A stretch of 64,000 nucleotides of DNA from JALZKA01 sp033856515 (GTDB lineage Bacteria > Actinomycetota > Thermoleophilia > Solirubrobacterales > 70-9), in assembly GCA_033856515.1 (NCBI GenBank), contig JAWVEY010000034.1, positions 124,001-188,000 of the forward strand, in the 5' to 3' direction. Positions within the stretch are counted from its first letter, which is position 1, and the number at the start of each line of letters is the position of its first letter. The position numbers and the translations under genes are program-made. Of this stretch, positions 1-9,872 are shown piece after piece. The notes beneath the pieces are model-generated. The model was not told the origin of the DNA. It saw nothing but the letters and a program-made list of their open reading frames with translations, and did not search any database.

Positions 1-1
1 C

Positions 2-412
2 ATCGTGAACATCTCCTCGATGGGCGTACAGATCAACACGCCTCGCTTTTCGGCCTATGTCGCATCCAAGAACGCGATTGACGGCTTCTCCCGATCGATC
101 GCCTCCGAGGTCATCGACGACGGGGTGGACATCACCACCGTCTATATGCCGCTGGTGCGCACCCCGATGATCGAGCCGACCGCCCACTACCGCTCGATGC
201 CGTCGATCAGCCCGGAGGAGGCCTCCACGATGATCGCCAAGGCGTTGGTCAACAAGCCGAAGAAGCAGACGACTACAGGCGGGCGGATCGCGGAGATGAC
301 CTACTCGGCGGCTCCGAAGGTCCAGGACGCGCTGATCAACGGCGCGATGAAGCTCTTCCCCGGCACCGGCGACGACAAGCGCGCCGATCCGGACGAGCGC
401 GACGGTGACTGA
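2..412 (+). CDS. SDR family oxidoreductase, C-terminal part (cut by window start)
   Basis: Only the C-terminal ~136 residues of a short-chain dehydrogenase/reductase are present; the reading frame is open to the window edge. The active-site region is visible: an N-I-S-S block holding the catalytic Ser, then Y-V-A-S-K, the family's YxxxK Tyr/Lys pair. The Rossmann nucleotide-binding half lies outside. The family does NAD(P)H-dependent alcohol/ketone interconversion; the substrate cannot be read from this fragment. Its stop overlaps the GTG start of the FAD-binding oxidase by 8 nt, so the two are probably translated together. A reductase next to an alkyl-DHAP-synthase-like enzyme could act on an ether-lipid intermediate, but that is inference. 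Confidence 0.9.
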   Translation: MVNISSMGVQINTPRFSAYVASKNAIDGFSRSIASEVIDDGVDITTVYMPLVRTPMIEPTAHYRSMPSISPEEASTMIAKALVNKPKKQTTTGGRIAEMTYSAAPKVQDALINGAMKLFPGTGDDKRADPDERDGD

Positions 413-1994
413 GCGCCGCAGCCACTGGGGCTGGGGCGCCGAGTCGGCTCAGCCGAACCGCGAGGCGCTCGAGGGCATGCGCTCGCTGGCGCAGGAGCGG
501 TTCGGCTTTGGCGGCGAAGACATCGTCGAGGCGGTTCCGCTCGAGCAGGTGGAGCTGCCTGCCTCCCGCGTCTCCGCGCCGCCGTCCCTAGCCGAGATCT
601 GCGCGGACGACCCACACGTCCGCGCCTCGCACTCGATGGGCAAGGCATATCGCGACATCGTGCGCGGCTTCCGCGGTGAGTTCGAAAACGTTCCCGACGT
701 CGTTGCCCGGCCTCGAACGGAGGCCGAAGTGGAGGCCGTCCTCGCGTGGTGCTGCGACGAGGGCTACGCGGCGATCCCCTTCGGGGGCGGCACCAGCGTT
801 TGCGGCGGGGTGGAGCCGCGCCTGCCTCGCGAGTACCCCGGCGTCGTCACGATCGACCTGGGGGCGCTCGACCGTGTGCTCGAGGTGGATGAGGTGTCCC
901 GCTCGGCGCGGATCCAGGCGGGGGCGCCTGGCCCGGTCCTCGAGGACCAGCTGCGCGAGCGCGGGCTCACGATGCGTTGCTTTCCGCAGTCGTTCGAGTT
1001 CTCGACCTTGGGCGGATGGGTCGCTACGCGGGCAGGCGGTCACTTCGCGACGAAGCTCACCCACGTCGACGACATGGTCGAGTCGGTGCGCGCGATCACG
1101 CCCGCCGGCCTGTGGCAGAGCCGCCGCCTGCCCGGCTCGGGAGCGGGGCCGAGCCCTGACCGCATGCTGGTTGGGTCCGAAGGGATCCTGGGCGTGATCA
1201 CGGAGGCGTGGGTCCGCGTCCTGCCGCGCCCGAGCTTCAAGACTTCGTGCGGAGTCGAGTTCGAGACGTTCGCGGCGGGCGCGGCGGCCGTTCGCGAGAT
1301 CTCACAATCGGGCCTGGACCCGTCGAACTGCCGCCTCCTCGATCCGGCGGAGGTTGCCTTCACGGGCGCGGGGGACGGGCAGAACGCGCTTCTCGTCCTC
1401 GGCTTCGAGTCGGCGCATCACCCGGTGGACGAGCCGATGCGGATCGCGATGGAGGCGGCGCGGGAGCACGGCGGCAAGCCCGGTGGGGTGCGCACACAGG
1501 ACGACTCGGCCGGCGGGGACAACGTCGGCGCATGGCGCTCGGCCTTTCTGTCGGCCCCATACCTGCGGGACTCGCTCGTGTCGCTCGGCGTCCTCTCCGA
1601 GACGTTCGAGACCTCGATCACCTGGGAACGCTTCGAGGAGTTCCACGCAACCGTGATGGAGACCGCGCGCAACGCGGTGGGGGAGCCCTCGAAGGTCACC
1701 TGCCGATTCACGCACGTCTACCCGAACGGGCCCGCGCCCTACTTCACGATTCTCGCTCCCGCCCGGAGGGGCGAGGAGGACGCGCAATGGGGCGAGATCA
1801 AGGCCGCGGTCTCGGACGCGCTGATCGACGCGGGAGGCACGATCACGCACCACCACGCGGTCGGGCGCGATCACCGGCCCTGGTACGACCGCCAGCGCCC
1901 CGAGCCATTTGCCGAGGCGCTCCGCGCCGCCAAGCGCGCATTGGATCCTGCGGGCGTCCTCAACCCGGGCGTCTTGATCGATCCAGCCACCTAA
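405..1994 (+). CDS. FAD-binding oxidase, alkyldihydroxyacetonephosphate synthase-like
   Basis: A 529-residue VAO-family flavoprotein. An FAD_binding_4 domain begins near residue 100 (P-F-G-G-G-T-S-V-C-G-G). The block PQSFEFSTLGGW followed by A-T-R-A-G-G-H-F-A-T is characteristic of alkylglycerone-phosphate synthase (AGPS). Near the C-terminus, H-H-H-A-V-G-R-D-H matches the His-rich active-site loop of AGPS. AGPS swaps the acyl chain of acyl-DHAP for a fatty alcohol to make an ether bond. The GTG start overlaps the upstream SDR stop by 8 nt, so it is operonic. Actinobacterial members of this family are often annotated only as FAD-binding oxidases, so the ether-lipid role is inferred. DprE1 is a poorer fit because of the AGPS-type C-terminal His loop. 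Confidence 0.85.
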   Translation: MTERRSHWGWGAESAQPNREALEGMRSLAQERFGFGGEDIVEAVPLEQVELPASRVSAPPSLAEICADDPHVRASHSMGKAYRDIVRGFRGEFENVPDVVARPRTEAEVEAVLAWCCDEGYAAIPFGGGTSVCGGVEPRLPREYPGVVTIDLGALDRVLEVDEVSRSARIQAGAPGPVLEDQLRERGLTMRCFPQSFEFSTLGGWVATRAGGHFATKLTHVDDMVESVRAITPAGLWQSRRLPGSGAGPSPDRMLVGSEGILGVITEAWVRVLPRPSFKTSCGVEFETFAAGAAAVREISQSGLDPSNCRLLDPAEVAFTGAGDGQNALLVLGFESAHHPVDEPMRIAMEAAREHGGKPGGVRTQDDSAGGDNVGAWRSAFLSAPYLRDSLVSLGVLSETFETSITWERFEEFHATVMETARNAVGEPSKVTCRFTHVYPNGPAPYFTILAPARRGEEDAQWGEIKAAVSDALIDAGGTITHHHAVGRDHRPWYDRQRPEPFAEALRAAKRALDPAGVLNPGVLIDPAT

Positions 1995-2006
1995 CCTCCC
2001 TCGGCC

Positions 2007-2897
2007 ATGCGTCCGCTGATCGCATCGCTACGCCCGCAGGAGTGGGTGAAGAACGTCCTGGTCTTCGCCGGGATCGTCTTCTCGCGCAGTTTCGACGAGC
2101 CCGGGGCCGTCGCCGACGTCCTCGTGACCTTCGTCGCCTTCTGTGCGGTGTCGAGCGCCGGCTACCTCTTCAACGACCTGCGTGACGTCGAGCACGACCG
2201 CCGCCATCCCGACAAGCGCCGCCGGCCGATCGCGAGCGGCGCTCTTTCCGAGTCGACGGCAGGGATGGTCGCGGTTGTCCTCGCGACCTTCGCGGTTGTC
2301 GCGCCGCTGGTCCTCGTCTCGCCAGAGGTCGCCGCCCTGGTCGCCCTCTACGCCGTGACCACGGTCCTCTACTCGGTCATTCTCAAGCGGCTCGTGATCA
2401 TCGACGTGATGACGATCGCGGGGCTCTTCCTCCTGCGCGTCGTCGCCGGCGCGGAAGCCGTCGATGTCGGGACCTCAGAGTTCCTGCTCGTCTGTACGGC
2501 CATGCTGGCGCTCTTCCTCGGTTTCACGAAGCGCCGACAGGAGGCGATCCTCGAGGAGCTGCCTGTAGCGCCCGCCGCCGGAGAAGCCGAGGCACCGGTC
2601 ACCCGCCCGGTGCTCGAGCACTACTCGCTCCCCTTCCTGGACCAGATGATCGCGATGGTCACGGCGACCGCGCTGATCTCCTACATCATCTACGCGGTCG
2701 ATTCGCCCTTCGCCGGGTCCAAGATGCTCGCAACCGCGCCGGCGGTCCTCTACGGAGTCTTCCGCTACCTGTACCTGATCTACGACCGGCAGGACACCCG
2801 CTCGACCGCGGCCATCATCGCGCGGGACCCGGGAGTGATCTTCGCCGGAGTCGCCTATGTGGTGAGCGCGATAGTCGTTCTTTACGTGCTCGACTGA
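2007..2897 (+). CDS. UbiA-family prenyltransferase, decaprenyl-phosphate phosphoribosyltransferase-like
   Basis: A 296-residue polytopic membrane protein with about eight or nine hydrophobic segments. The N-terminus R-P-Q-E-W-V-K-N is typical of Rv3806c-like phosphoribosyl transferases. The first metal/diphosphate motif is N-D-L-R-D-V-E-H-D, followed by H-P-D-K-R-R-R-P-I-A-S-G. A second conserved stretch is L-Y-S-V-I-L-K-R. The mycobacterial homologue transfers 5-phosphoribose from PRPP to decaprenyl phosphate on the way to arabinan donors. Homologues also occur in bacteria without known arabinan, so the product is uncertain. It lies 12 nt after the FAD oxidase and is probably co-transcribed. 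Confidence 0.8.
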   Translation: MRPLIASLRPQEWVKNVLVFAGIVFSRSFDEPGAVADVLVTFVAFCAVSSAGYLFNDLRDVEHDRRHPDKRRRPIASGALSESTAGMVAVVLATFAVVAPLVLVSPEVAALVALYAVTTVLYSVILKRLVIIDVMTIAGLFLLRVVAGAEAVDVGTSEFLLVCTAMLALFLGFTKRRQEAILEELPVAPAAGEAEAPVTRPVLEHYSLPFLDQMIAMVTATALISYIIYAVDSPFAGSKMLATAPAVLYGVFRYLYLIYDRQDTRSTAAIIARDPGVIFAGVAYVVSAIVVLYVLD

Positions 2898-2984
2898 GCC
2901 GAAGCTCCGGGATCGTCTCCGTCGATGGATGTAGTGCTCTGCATGGAAGCACCTATCTCCTGATCGCGAGATACTGCGCGGGCG

Positions 2985-3377
2985 ATGTCGCAGGAGAACG
3001 TGGAGAAACTGCGCCCGGTCTACAGGGAATGGGCGCGGGGCAACCTCCGAGCTGGCCGCGAGCTCTTCGCCCCGGACGTTCGGTACGAAGCCGAAGCCCC
3101 CGGGCAAGGCGCGGTGGTCGGCGCGGAGGCAATCGAGAACCAAATGCGCGAGTTCCTCGCCGAGTGGAGCGAGTTCCGAATCGAAGCGGAGGCCTTCGAG
3201 GAGTTCGGCGATGCCGTGCTCGTCACCGAGCGCCAGCACGGCATCGGCAAGGGCAGTGGAGTGGAGACGGAGCAGACTATTTACGCGGTGTGGATTTTCC
3301 GGGACGGCAGTGTGGTCGGCGCCCGGTGGAGCACAAGCCGCAATCGTGCCCTCGAAGCCGCGGGGCTGTCGGATTAG
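2985..3377 (+). CDS. SnoaL-like / nuclear transport factor 2-family protein
   Basis: A 130-residue protein with the pattern of small SnoaL-like alpha+beta-barrel proteins: an N-terminal helix with V-E-K-L-R-P-V-Y, the F-A-P-D-V-R-Y-E-A strand, a G-A-E-A-I helix, and a C-terminal W-I-F-R-D-G strand near residue 105. No signal peptide or membrane segment. Members bind small hydrophobic ligands or act as isomerases/cyclases, and many of this short type have no known substrate. It stands alone between the UbiA gene and the acyl-CoA dehydrogenase pair. Confidence 0.7.
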   Translation: MSQENVEKLRPVYREWARGNLRAGRELFAPDVRYEAEAPGQGAVVGAEAIENQMREFLAEWSEFRIEAEAFEEFGDAVLVTERQHGIGKGSGVETEQTIYAVWIFRDGSVVGARWSTSRNRALEAAGLSD

Positions 3378-3447
3378 GTGCTTTGGATGAGATCAGAGAC
3401 GGTCGATCGTCGACCCAAGCGCACGTCCTAGATATTCTCTCGCGCCC

Positions 3448-4587
3448 ATGGACCTCACCCTGACCGAGTCTGAGGCAGCGTTCCGCGACGAGTTCCGCGC
3501 CTGGCTCTCTGACAACCACCCAGGTCCGGCGCCGCGCGGCGGCGACCAGGTCCAGTTCGAGTTCGAGCGCGAGTGGCAGGGCAAGCTGCATACAGCCGGC
3601 TGGGCTGGCGTGTCCTGGCCAAAGGAGTACGGCGGTCGCGGCGCCACCCTGATCGAGCAGTCCATCTTCGGTGAGGAGCTCGCGCGCGCCAAGGCGCCGC
3701 GCCCCGCCAACGTCCTCGGGCTAGTCATGGGCGGCCCCGTCGTGATCGCGCACGGCACCGAGTCACAGAAGGAGCGCTTCCTCGAGCCGATCCTCTCCGC
3801 CGAGGAGATCTGGTGCCAGGGCTTCTCCGAGCCCGAGTCCGGCTCGGACCTCGCTTCGCTCAAGACCAAGGCGGTCAAGGAGGACGGCGGCTGGCGGATC
3901 ACCGGGCAGAAGGTTTGGACCACGTTTGCCCACGAGGCGAAGTGGTGCATGCTCGTCGCCCGCTCCGACTCCGAAGCCCCCAAGCACAAGGGCCTCACCT
4001 ACTTCCTCATGGACATGGAGCAGGACGAGATCGAGGTCCGCCCGCTTCGTCAGATCACCGGCGAGGCCGAGTTCAACGAGCTCTTCATCGAGAATGCCTG
4101 GGTGCCCGACGAGAACGTCGTCGGCGGCGAGGGCAACGGCTGGATGGTCGCGATCACCACGCTCATGAACGAGCGCGCCGGCCTCGGTGCGTCGGCAGCC
4201 CTTGGACTCGCCAACTCGCTTGAGGAACTGGTCGAGCTCGCCAAGGAGCGCGGCATGGCCGACGACCCGCTCGTCCGCGACAAGGTCGCGCGCCTCAAGA
4301 TCGGCATCGAGGGCCTTCGCATGGGGGCGCTCCGCGCGCTCACCTCGACGATGAAGGTCGGCATCCCCGGCCCCGAAGGATCCATCGCGAAGCTTCAGTG
4401 GTCCTCGACCAACCAGGCGCTGACCGAGCTTGCCCTGGACATCGGCGGCCCCGAGATGCTCGCCAAGGACTCCGACTGGGCTTACCGCTTCCTCCGCTCC
4501 CGCGCCAACTCGATCGAGGGCGGCACCACCGACGTCCTGAAGAACATCGTCGCCGAGCGAGTGCTGAGCCTTCCGAAACTGAGGTAG
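3448..4587 (+). CDS. acyl-CoA dehydrogenase, catalytic-type subunit
   Basis: A 379-residue acyl-CoA dehydrogenase. The FAD-binding middle domain is recognisable by Q-G-F-S-E-P-E-S-G-S-D-L-A, then T-G-Q-K-V-W-T-T. Near the C-terminus S-I-E-G-G-T-T-D sits where the classical catalytic-Glu motif (IYEGT) lies, so E357 is the probable base. The next gene encodes a second, shorter acyl-CoA dehydrogenase only 3 nt downstream. This arrangement is known from actinobacterial heteromeric enzymes of the FadE26/FadE27 type, which oxidise bulky or steroid-side-chain acyl-CoAs. The pairing is inferred from order and motif complementarity; the substrate is unknown. Confidence 0.9.
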   Translation: MDLTLTESEAAFRDEFRAWLSDNHPGPAPRGGDQVQFEFEREWQGKLHTAGWAGVSWPKEYGGRGATLIEQSIFGEELARAKAPRPANVLGLVMGGPVVIAHGTESQKERFLEPILSAEEIWCQGFSEPESGSDLASLKTKAVKEDGGWRITGQKVWTTFAHEAKWCMLVARSDSEAPKHKGLTYFLMDMEQDEIEVRPLRQITGEAEFNELFIENAWVPDENVVGGEGNGWMVAITTLMNERAGLGASAALGLANSLEELVELAKERGMADDPLVRDKVARLKIGIEGLRMGALRALTSTMKVGIPGPEGSIAKLQWSSTNQALTELALDIGGPEMLAKDSDWAYRFLRSRANSIEGGTTDVLKNIVAERVLSLPKLR

Positions 4588-4590
4588 ACC

Positions 4591-5589
4591 ATGGACTTCG
4601 ACTTCACAGACGAACAGCGCGAGATCAAGTCGACCGCGCACGAGTTCCTCGCCAGCCGCTTCAAGCCGGAGCACGTGCGTGAGCTCGCCGAGGGCGATAC
4701 CCCCTACTCCGAGGACGACTGGAAGGCAATCTGCGAGCTGGGCTGGCCTGGCATCGCAATCGCCGAGGAGCACGGGGGCGAGGGCCTTGGCGCCGTCGAG
4801 CTGATCATCCTCCAAGAGGAACTCGGCTACTTCTGCGCGCCCAGCCCGTTCATCGCCAACGCTTACGCCGGCGCCGTGATCCAGGCTGCGGGCTCGGATG
4901 AGCAGAAGGCCCAGTGGCTTCCGGGCATAGCCTCGGGCGAGGCGCGCGGGTCGGCCGAGATGGCGTGCGACCCGGATCCCATCCTGGGAGCAGCGGGTGG
5001 GGCGTCGATCCTCGTCATGGCGAACGGCAACGGCGCGAAGCTCGTGAAGCCCGAGGACGCCGAGATGGAGCAGATCGACATGATCGACTCGACCCGCGCG
5101 TATTTCCGCGTCAAGGCGGATGGGGGAGAGGACATGCCCGGCGATATCGCTCACGCGGGCAGCGTCGGCCAGATCGCGATGGCAGCCGAGCTGGTCGGGG
5201 TGGCTCAGCGCGCGCTCGACATGTCGGTCGAGTACGCGAAGGAGCGCCAGCAGTTCGGCCGCGCGATCGGCTCCTACCAGGCGGTCTCACACCGCCTGGC
5301 CGACATGCTCTGGGAGGTCGAGGAGGCGCGCTCGCTCACCTACTCGGCGGCGTGGGCCGCCGACGCCGATCCGGACCTGTTGCCGATCGCCGCCTCGATG
5401 GCCAAGGCACGTGCCTCGGACGCCGCCACCTCGGTCACTCACAACGCGATCCAGACGCTTGGCGGCATCGGCTTCACCTGGGAGCACGACATCCACTTCT
5501 TCTTGAAGCGCGCCCGCGCCTCGGCCCAGATGATGGGCTCCGCCCGCGCGCACCGCGACAACGTCGCGACCCTCGTCGGCCTGGGCTAG
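4591..5589 (+). CDS. acyl-CoA dehydrogenase, partner subunit
   Basis: A 332-residue acyl-CoA dehydrogenase, shorter than the usual ~380. The N-terminal helical domain (F-T-D-E-Q-R-E-I-K) and the C-terminal helical bundle with R-Q-Q-F-G-R-A-I-G-S-Y-Q are present. The middle FAD domain is reduced. Where the catalytic-Glu motif should stand the sequence reads A-Q-M-M-G-S-A, so the Glu-Gly-Thr signature is missing. This complements the upstream subunit, which keeps it, and suggests an alpha-beta heteromer. The spacing of 3 nt implies translational coupling. It converges on the LamG gene with a 13-nt gap. Confidence 0.88.
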   Translation: MDFDFTDEQREIKSTAHEFLASRFKPEHVRELAEGDTPYSEDDWKAICELGWPGIAIAEEHGGEGLGAVELIILQEELGYFCAPSPFIANAYAGAVIQAAGSDEQKAQWLPGIASGEARGSAEMACDPDPILGAAGGASILVMANGNGAKLVKPEDAEMEQIDMIDSTRAYFRVKADGGEDMPGDIAHAGSVGQIAMAAELVGVAQRALDMSVEYAKERQQFGRAIGSYQAVSHRLADMLWEVEEARSLTYSAAWAADADPDLLPIAASMAKARASDAATSVTHNAIQTLGGIGFTWEHDIHFFLKRARASAQMMGSARAHRDNVATLVGLG

Positions 5590-5602
5590 CTCCCGCTCCG
5601 CT

Positions 5603-6298
5603 TCAGCCGCCGAGGTCCTTGACCTCGTTCGGGTCGAGCGCGTTCTCCCAGATCCGCAGCCGGGCGATCATCCCGCCGCTCTGCTCCGTGCCTCCTTCGT
5701 TGTCGATCAGGAAGTGGAGCTTGTTGCCATGGAGCGCGACCTCTTTGTTCGGGTCCCGGTCTTTCCCGATTTGCTTGCCGTCGACAAAACCGCGGGCAAA
5801 GCCACGGTCGTCGCGAGTGAAGACGAGTTGGCGCCACTCGCCGGCCTGGACCTTTTGCTTGTCATAGTCAAAGTCGCTGAGGTCGTACGGGTAGAGCGAC
5901 TCCGAGTACACGTACCAGCCAAGGTCCTCCGTACGGTCTTCGAAATCGACCATCTTCCTGTAGCCATTGACGGTGTCGAGGTTCACGAGCATCGAGATCG
6001 TGTAGGTCTTGCCGCCGTGGCCAAGCAGCTTGTCGGCCTTGCCTAGGCGAAGGCCGTCACCCTCGGGCCATCTCCAGACGCCCTGCTTCTTGCCGTTCAC
6101 CTTCACCCTGTCGAACTCCTGGCACGGGGGGCACATGCGTATGGGCCCCTCTGGGCTCAACGCGGGCGCCCCATTCACAGAACTGGTGAAGGAGTCCTCG
6201 AACTTATAGTCGGCGCTGGGCTGGGCCGCGGCCGCTACTGCTGTAAGAGCGACCGCAAAGTACATCGTGAGAACTGCGATCTTCGACATGCGATTCAT
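5603..6298 (-). CDS. secreted LamG-like (concanavalin A-type) domain protein
   Basis: A 231-residue protein with an N-terminal signal peptide (basic start, hydrophobic run to about residue 25, A-A-A-Q cleavage region). The rest fits a LamG/laminin-G jelly-roll: Y-K-F-E-D-S-F near the start, a central Y-T-I-S-M-L-V-N strand, W-R-Q-L-V-F-T-R-D-D, then D-G-K-Q-I-G, and a terminal L-R-I-W-E-N-A-L that is the usual last strand. Such domains bind carbohydrate or protein outside the cell. A GGGGGA Shine-Dalgarno lies about 6 nt before the ATG. It diverges from the beta-helix gene, so the two share a 68-nt regulatory region. Confidence 0.75.
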   Translation of the reverse strand: MNRMSKIAVLTMYFAVALTAVAAAAQPSADYKFEDSFTSSVNGAPALSPEGPIRMCPPCQEFDRVKVNGKKQGVWRWPEGDGLRLGKADKLLGHGGKTYTISMLVNLDTVNGYRKMVDFEDRTEDLGWYVYSESLYPYDLSDFDYDKQKVQAGEWRQLVFTRDDRGFARGFVDGKQIGKDRDPNKEVALHGNKLHFLIDNEGGTEQSGGMIARLRIWENALDPNEVKDLGG

Positions 6299-6331
6299 CT
6301 GAATCCCCCTGTTTTGAGTTCGCCACGAGAG

Positions 6332-6359
6332 TAGACCAACGCGCGAATGGGCGTATAGT
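6332..6359 (+). promoter_or_regulatory. predicted leaderless promoter of the beta-helix protein gene
   Basis: TAGACC at 6332-6337 and TATAGT at 6354-6359 are separated by 16 nt. The -10 box ends 7 nt before the ATG at 6367, so the transcript probably starts at or within one base of the start codon. No Shine-Dalgarno is present. Confidence 0.55.
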
Positions 6360-6366
6360 CGGCGTC

Positions 6367-7830
6367 ATGCTGAGAGGGGGACTGGCAGGTCTCGTGATCG
6401 CGGTGGGGCTAACGCTCGCGCCCACCGCCGAAGCGACGACCTTTACCGTGGACACGAAGAAGGATCTGCTCGACGCGAACCAGGTGGACGGGCTCTGCGC
6501 CGCGGGCAACGGCAAGTGCTCCGTCCGGGCCGCAACCCAGGCAGCGAACGGCAATCCCGGCCTGGACAACATCGTCATCCCCGCCGGCACTTACGAGCTG
6601 ACGCAGCCGGCAGATGACACGCCCAGTTCGCTCGAGGGCGACCTTGACCTCGACGAGGCGGTGACGATCGACGGTGCCGGTCCCAAGGACACGATTATCC
6701 GCCAGACGGTTACCGACCGCGTCATCAGCAGCAACGCGACGCCGGCGGGATTGCTCCCCGGTGCCCTGGTAGCCAATCTCACGCTGACGGGCGGTCGCCT
6801 CCGCAACGGTGGGAACATGCTCGGGAGCGGCGTGCGGGTGGACGACTTCCTGTTCGGGATCGACAACGTGACCGTACGCGACAACAAGATCCTAGGCCCG
6901 GGAGCGAACTCGTTCGGCGGAGGCATCGCGTCGCTTGGCCCGGCGACACTCCTCGTGCAGGAAAGCAAGATCAGCGGGAACGCAGTCAATATCAAGGACG
7001 CAACGGCCTCCGGGGTGGGCGGCGGGATCTTCATCGAGGGGGACTTCGCCGCTGGGTCGACCGAATCCGTGATCACCGACTCGCTGATCACGGACAACGT
7101 GACTCGCGTCAAAGGCGGAGGCACGGGGACGGGTGGCGGGCTTTATGCGCGGGATCCCATCTCGATCGCACGAGCCGAGATCTCCGGCAACCGAGCCGAC
7201 GAAGGGGGCGGTGTGACGCTCACCCAATCCCTCGAGAGCGCTGTGATCAACGACCTGACGATCAGCGGTAACCGCGCAGCGCGCGGGGCCGGCGTCAACG
7301 TCTCCACCGACGACCCCGTTTCCTTCACGAATACGACGATCAGCGAGAACAAGGTGACGAAGGGCCAGGGTCGCGGCGGGGGCGCTCTGTACACAACGTT
7401 CGGGGAGATCGACCTGACCAACGTGACGATCGCCGACAACATCTCGGGCAAGAAGAAGGCGATCGCGCTCAAGCCCACTGGGCCGAATTTCGTCACCGTG
7501 GACATTCGCGCTTCCGTGGTGGACGGTCCCAAGAAGGACTGCAAGGGCAACGACCACTTCGGGATCAGGGAGCTCAACGTGTTCGGCGACACCTCCTGCC
7601 TTCCGCCAGGGCTCTCGACCAACATCGTGGCCGACCCAAAGCTCAAGCCCCTCGCCCAGAATCCAGGCGCGTTCACCTTCAACTTCTACGGGCCCACCCA
7701 CTTTCCCAAGAACGGGTCGCCCGTCGTCGGCTTCGTCACCACCGGCTGCCCGCCGCCAGCGCAAGACCAGCTCGGGACTGCCCGGATAGGGCCGTGTGAC
7801 GCGGGTGCGGTCGAAGACCCCGGCGCCTGA
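6367..7830 (+). CDS. secreted right-handed beta-helix protein with CSLREA-type N-terminus
   Basis: A 487-residue protein with a signal peptide (about residues 1-22). The segment T-F-T-V-D-T through G-K-C-S-V-R-A-A-T-Q-A-A-N matches the CSLREA domain that often precedes beta-helix passengers. Residues ~60-400 carry repeated turns of the form I-S-G-N-x-A and I-T-D-N/I-A-D-N, as in parallel beta-helix (pectate-lyase-like, polymorphic outer-membrane-like) proteins. Cysteines near residues 395-420 and 460-475 suggest a disulfide-closed C-terminal cap. Likely extracellular adhesion or surface structure; no catalytic motif is recognised. Its stop lies 6 nt from the convergent stop at 7837. Confidence 0.78.
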   Translation: MLRGGLAGLVIAVGLTLAPTAEATTFTVDTKKDLLDANQVDGLCAAGNGKCSVRAATQAANGNPGLDNIVIPAGTYELTQPADDTPSSLEGDLDLDEAVTIDGAGPKDTIIRQTVTDRVISSNATPAGLLPGALVANLTLTGGRLRNGGNMLGSGVRVDDFLFGIDNVTVRDNKILGPGANSFGGGIASLGPATLLVQESKISGNAVNIKDATASGVGGGIFIEGDFAAGSTESVITDSLITDNVTRVKGGGTGTGGGLYARDPISIARAEISGNRADEGGGVTLTQSLESAVINDLTISGNRAARGAGVNVSTDDPVSFTNTTISENKVTKGQGRGGGALYTTFGEIDLTNVTIADNISGKKKAIALKPTGPNFVTVDIRASVVDGPKKDCKGNDHFGIRELNVFGDTSCLPPGLSTNIVADPKLKPLAQNPGAFTFNFYGPTHFPKNGSPVVGFVTTGCPPPAQDQLGTARIGPCDAGAVEDPGA

Positions 7831-7836
7831 CCGCGG

Positions 7837-8148
7837 CTAGTCCGTGATCTCGATGTCGGCTGCGAGCTTCGTCTGGCCGTCAAGCGTGTACTCGACGTCG
7901 ACCTGCTCGTTCTTCTTGTAGGAGCCGAAGAGGCCCAGGTACATCGCGAGCCAGCGGCCTGTCGAGACGCTCTCCTTCACGATCGGCCGCGTGAAGACGA
8001 TGGCGCCCTCTCGCAAGTCCCACACCTCTCCGCGAGTCTGCTCGACGCCGTTGATGTGAACGCGGATCGGCTCGCTTGCCCCGCGCGGCAGCGCGGCGCG
8101 ACGTCCGGCCGCGTAGCTCCCCTTGGGGATGTCCTCAGCTTCGGTCAC
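7837..8148 (-). CDS. conserved hypothetical protein, third gene of citrate synthase operon
   Basis: A 103-residue protein not assigned to a named family. It is predicted soluble and beta-rich, with a mildly hydrophobic W-L-A-M-Y-L-G-L-F-G stretch near residues 66-75 that is too short to be a confident membrane span. The GTG start overlaps the stop of the preceding 112-residue gene (GTGA), so it is translationally coupled. Its fixed position behind gltA suggests a link to that enzyme or to its expression, but no function can be assigned. Confidence 0.7.
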   Translation of the reverse strand: MTEAEDIPKGSYAAGRRAALPRGASEPIRVHINGVEQTRGEVWDLREGAIVFTRPIVKESVSTGRWLAMYLGLFGSYKKNEQVDVEYTLDGQTKLAADIEITD

Positions 8149-8479
8149 TTGAGCGCCTTTCGCACGGCCTCGAACGGGCCTTTTTGGCCGGGGTCGAGTT
8201 CCTCACGCTTGAGGCCGCCCCGGTAGGCGACGAGGGTCCCGTCTCCCATCACGTCGATTCCGGCGCTCACGCCAGAGCGCAGAAGGCTGCCGGTCGAGAT
8301 CTCCACGCGCCCGGCGACCTGGGTCTCGGGTTCGAACTCGCGAAGCATCTTCTGCGCCACAAGCGGGCCTTCCGCGCGGATGTCCTTGACGCGCCGCTCC
8401 ATGACGGCGATGGCCTCGCCCAGGTCCTCGAACTTCTCCCGGACCACCTTCGGGCCCTGCCGCACGGTGAGCCTGTAGG

Positions 8480-8483
<4 letters not shown>
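8145..8483 (-). CDS. conserved hypothetical protein, second gene of citrate synthase operon
   Basis: 112 residues from the TTG at 8483-8481, which overlaps the gltA stop as TTGA. The frame is open further upstream, but that extension lies inside gltA and encodes Arg/Pro-rich low-quality sequence, so the TTG is preferred. The protein begins T-Y-R-L-T-V-R-Q-G-P and includes a charged helix (E-A-I-A-V-M-E-R-R-V-K-D-I-R) and a beta-rich middle. There is no signal peptide or known motif. It is coupled on both sides, to gltA and to the 103-residue gene. Function unknown. Confidence 0.65.
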
Positions 8484-9832
<1,349 letters not shown>

Positions 9833-9872
9833 AGCTCTCTCCTGGGGGAAGTGGGGGTGGTCCTGCTGGCGC

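Noticed and set aside
1992..2007. TAACCT 9 nt before the UbiA start as a leaderless -10
   Set aside because: The TAA is the stop codon of the preceding gene, so the match is constrained; the same holds for TAACCT at 52261-52266 before the amidase.
2..2897. DprE2-DprE1-UbiA decaprenylphosphoryl-arabinose cluster
   Set aside because: The order is similar, but the oxidase has the AGPS-type His loop and PQSFEFSTLGGW block rather than DprE1 features.
3763..5154. 463-residue minus-strand ORF opposite the acyl-CoA dehydrogenase pair
   Set aside because: It is a shadow of two well-conserved genes, caused by high third-position GC; it has no recognisable domain.
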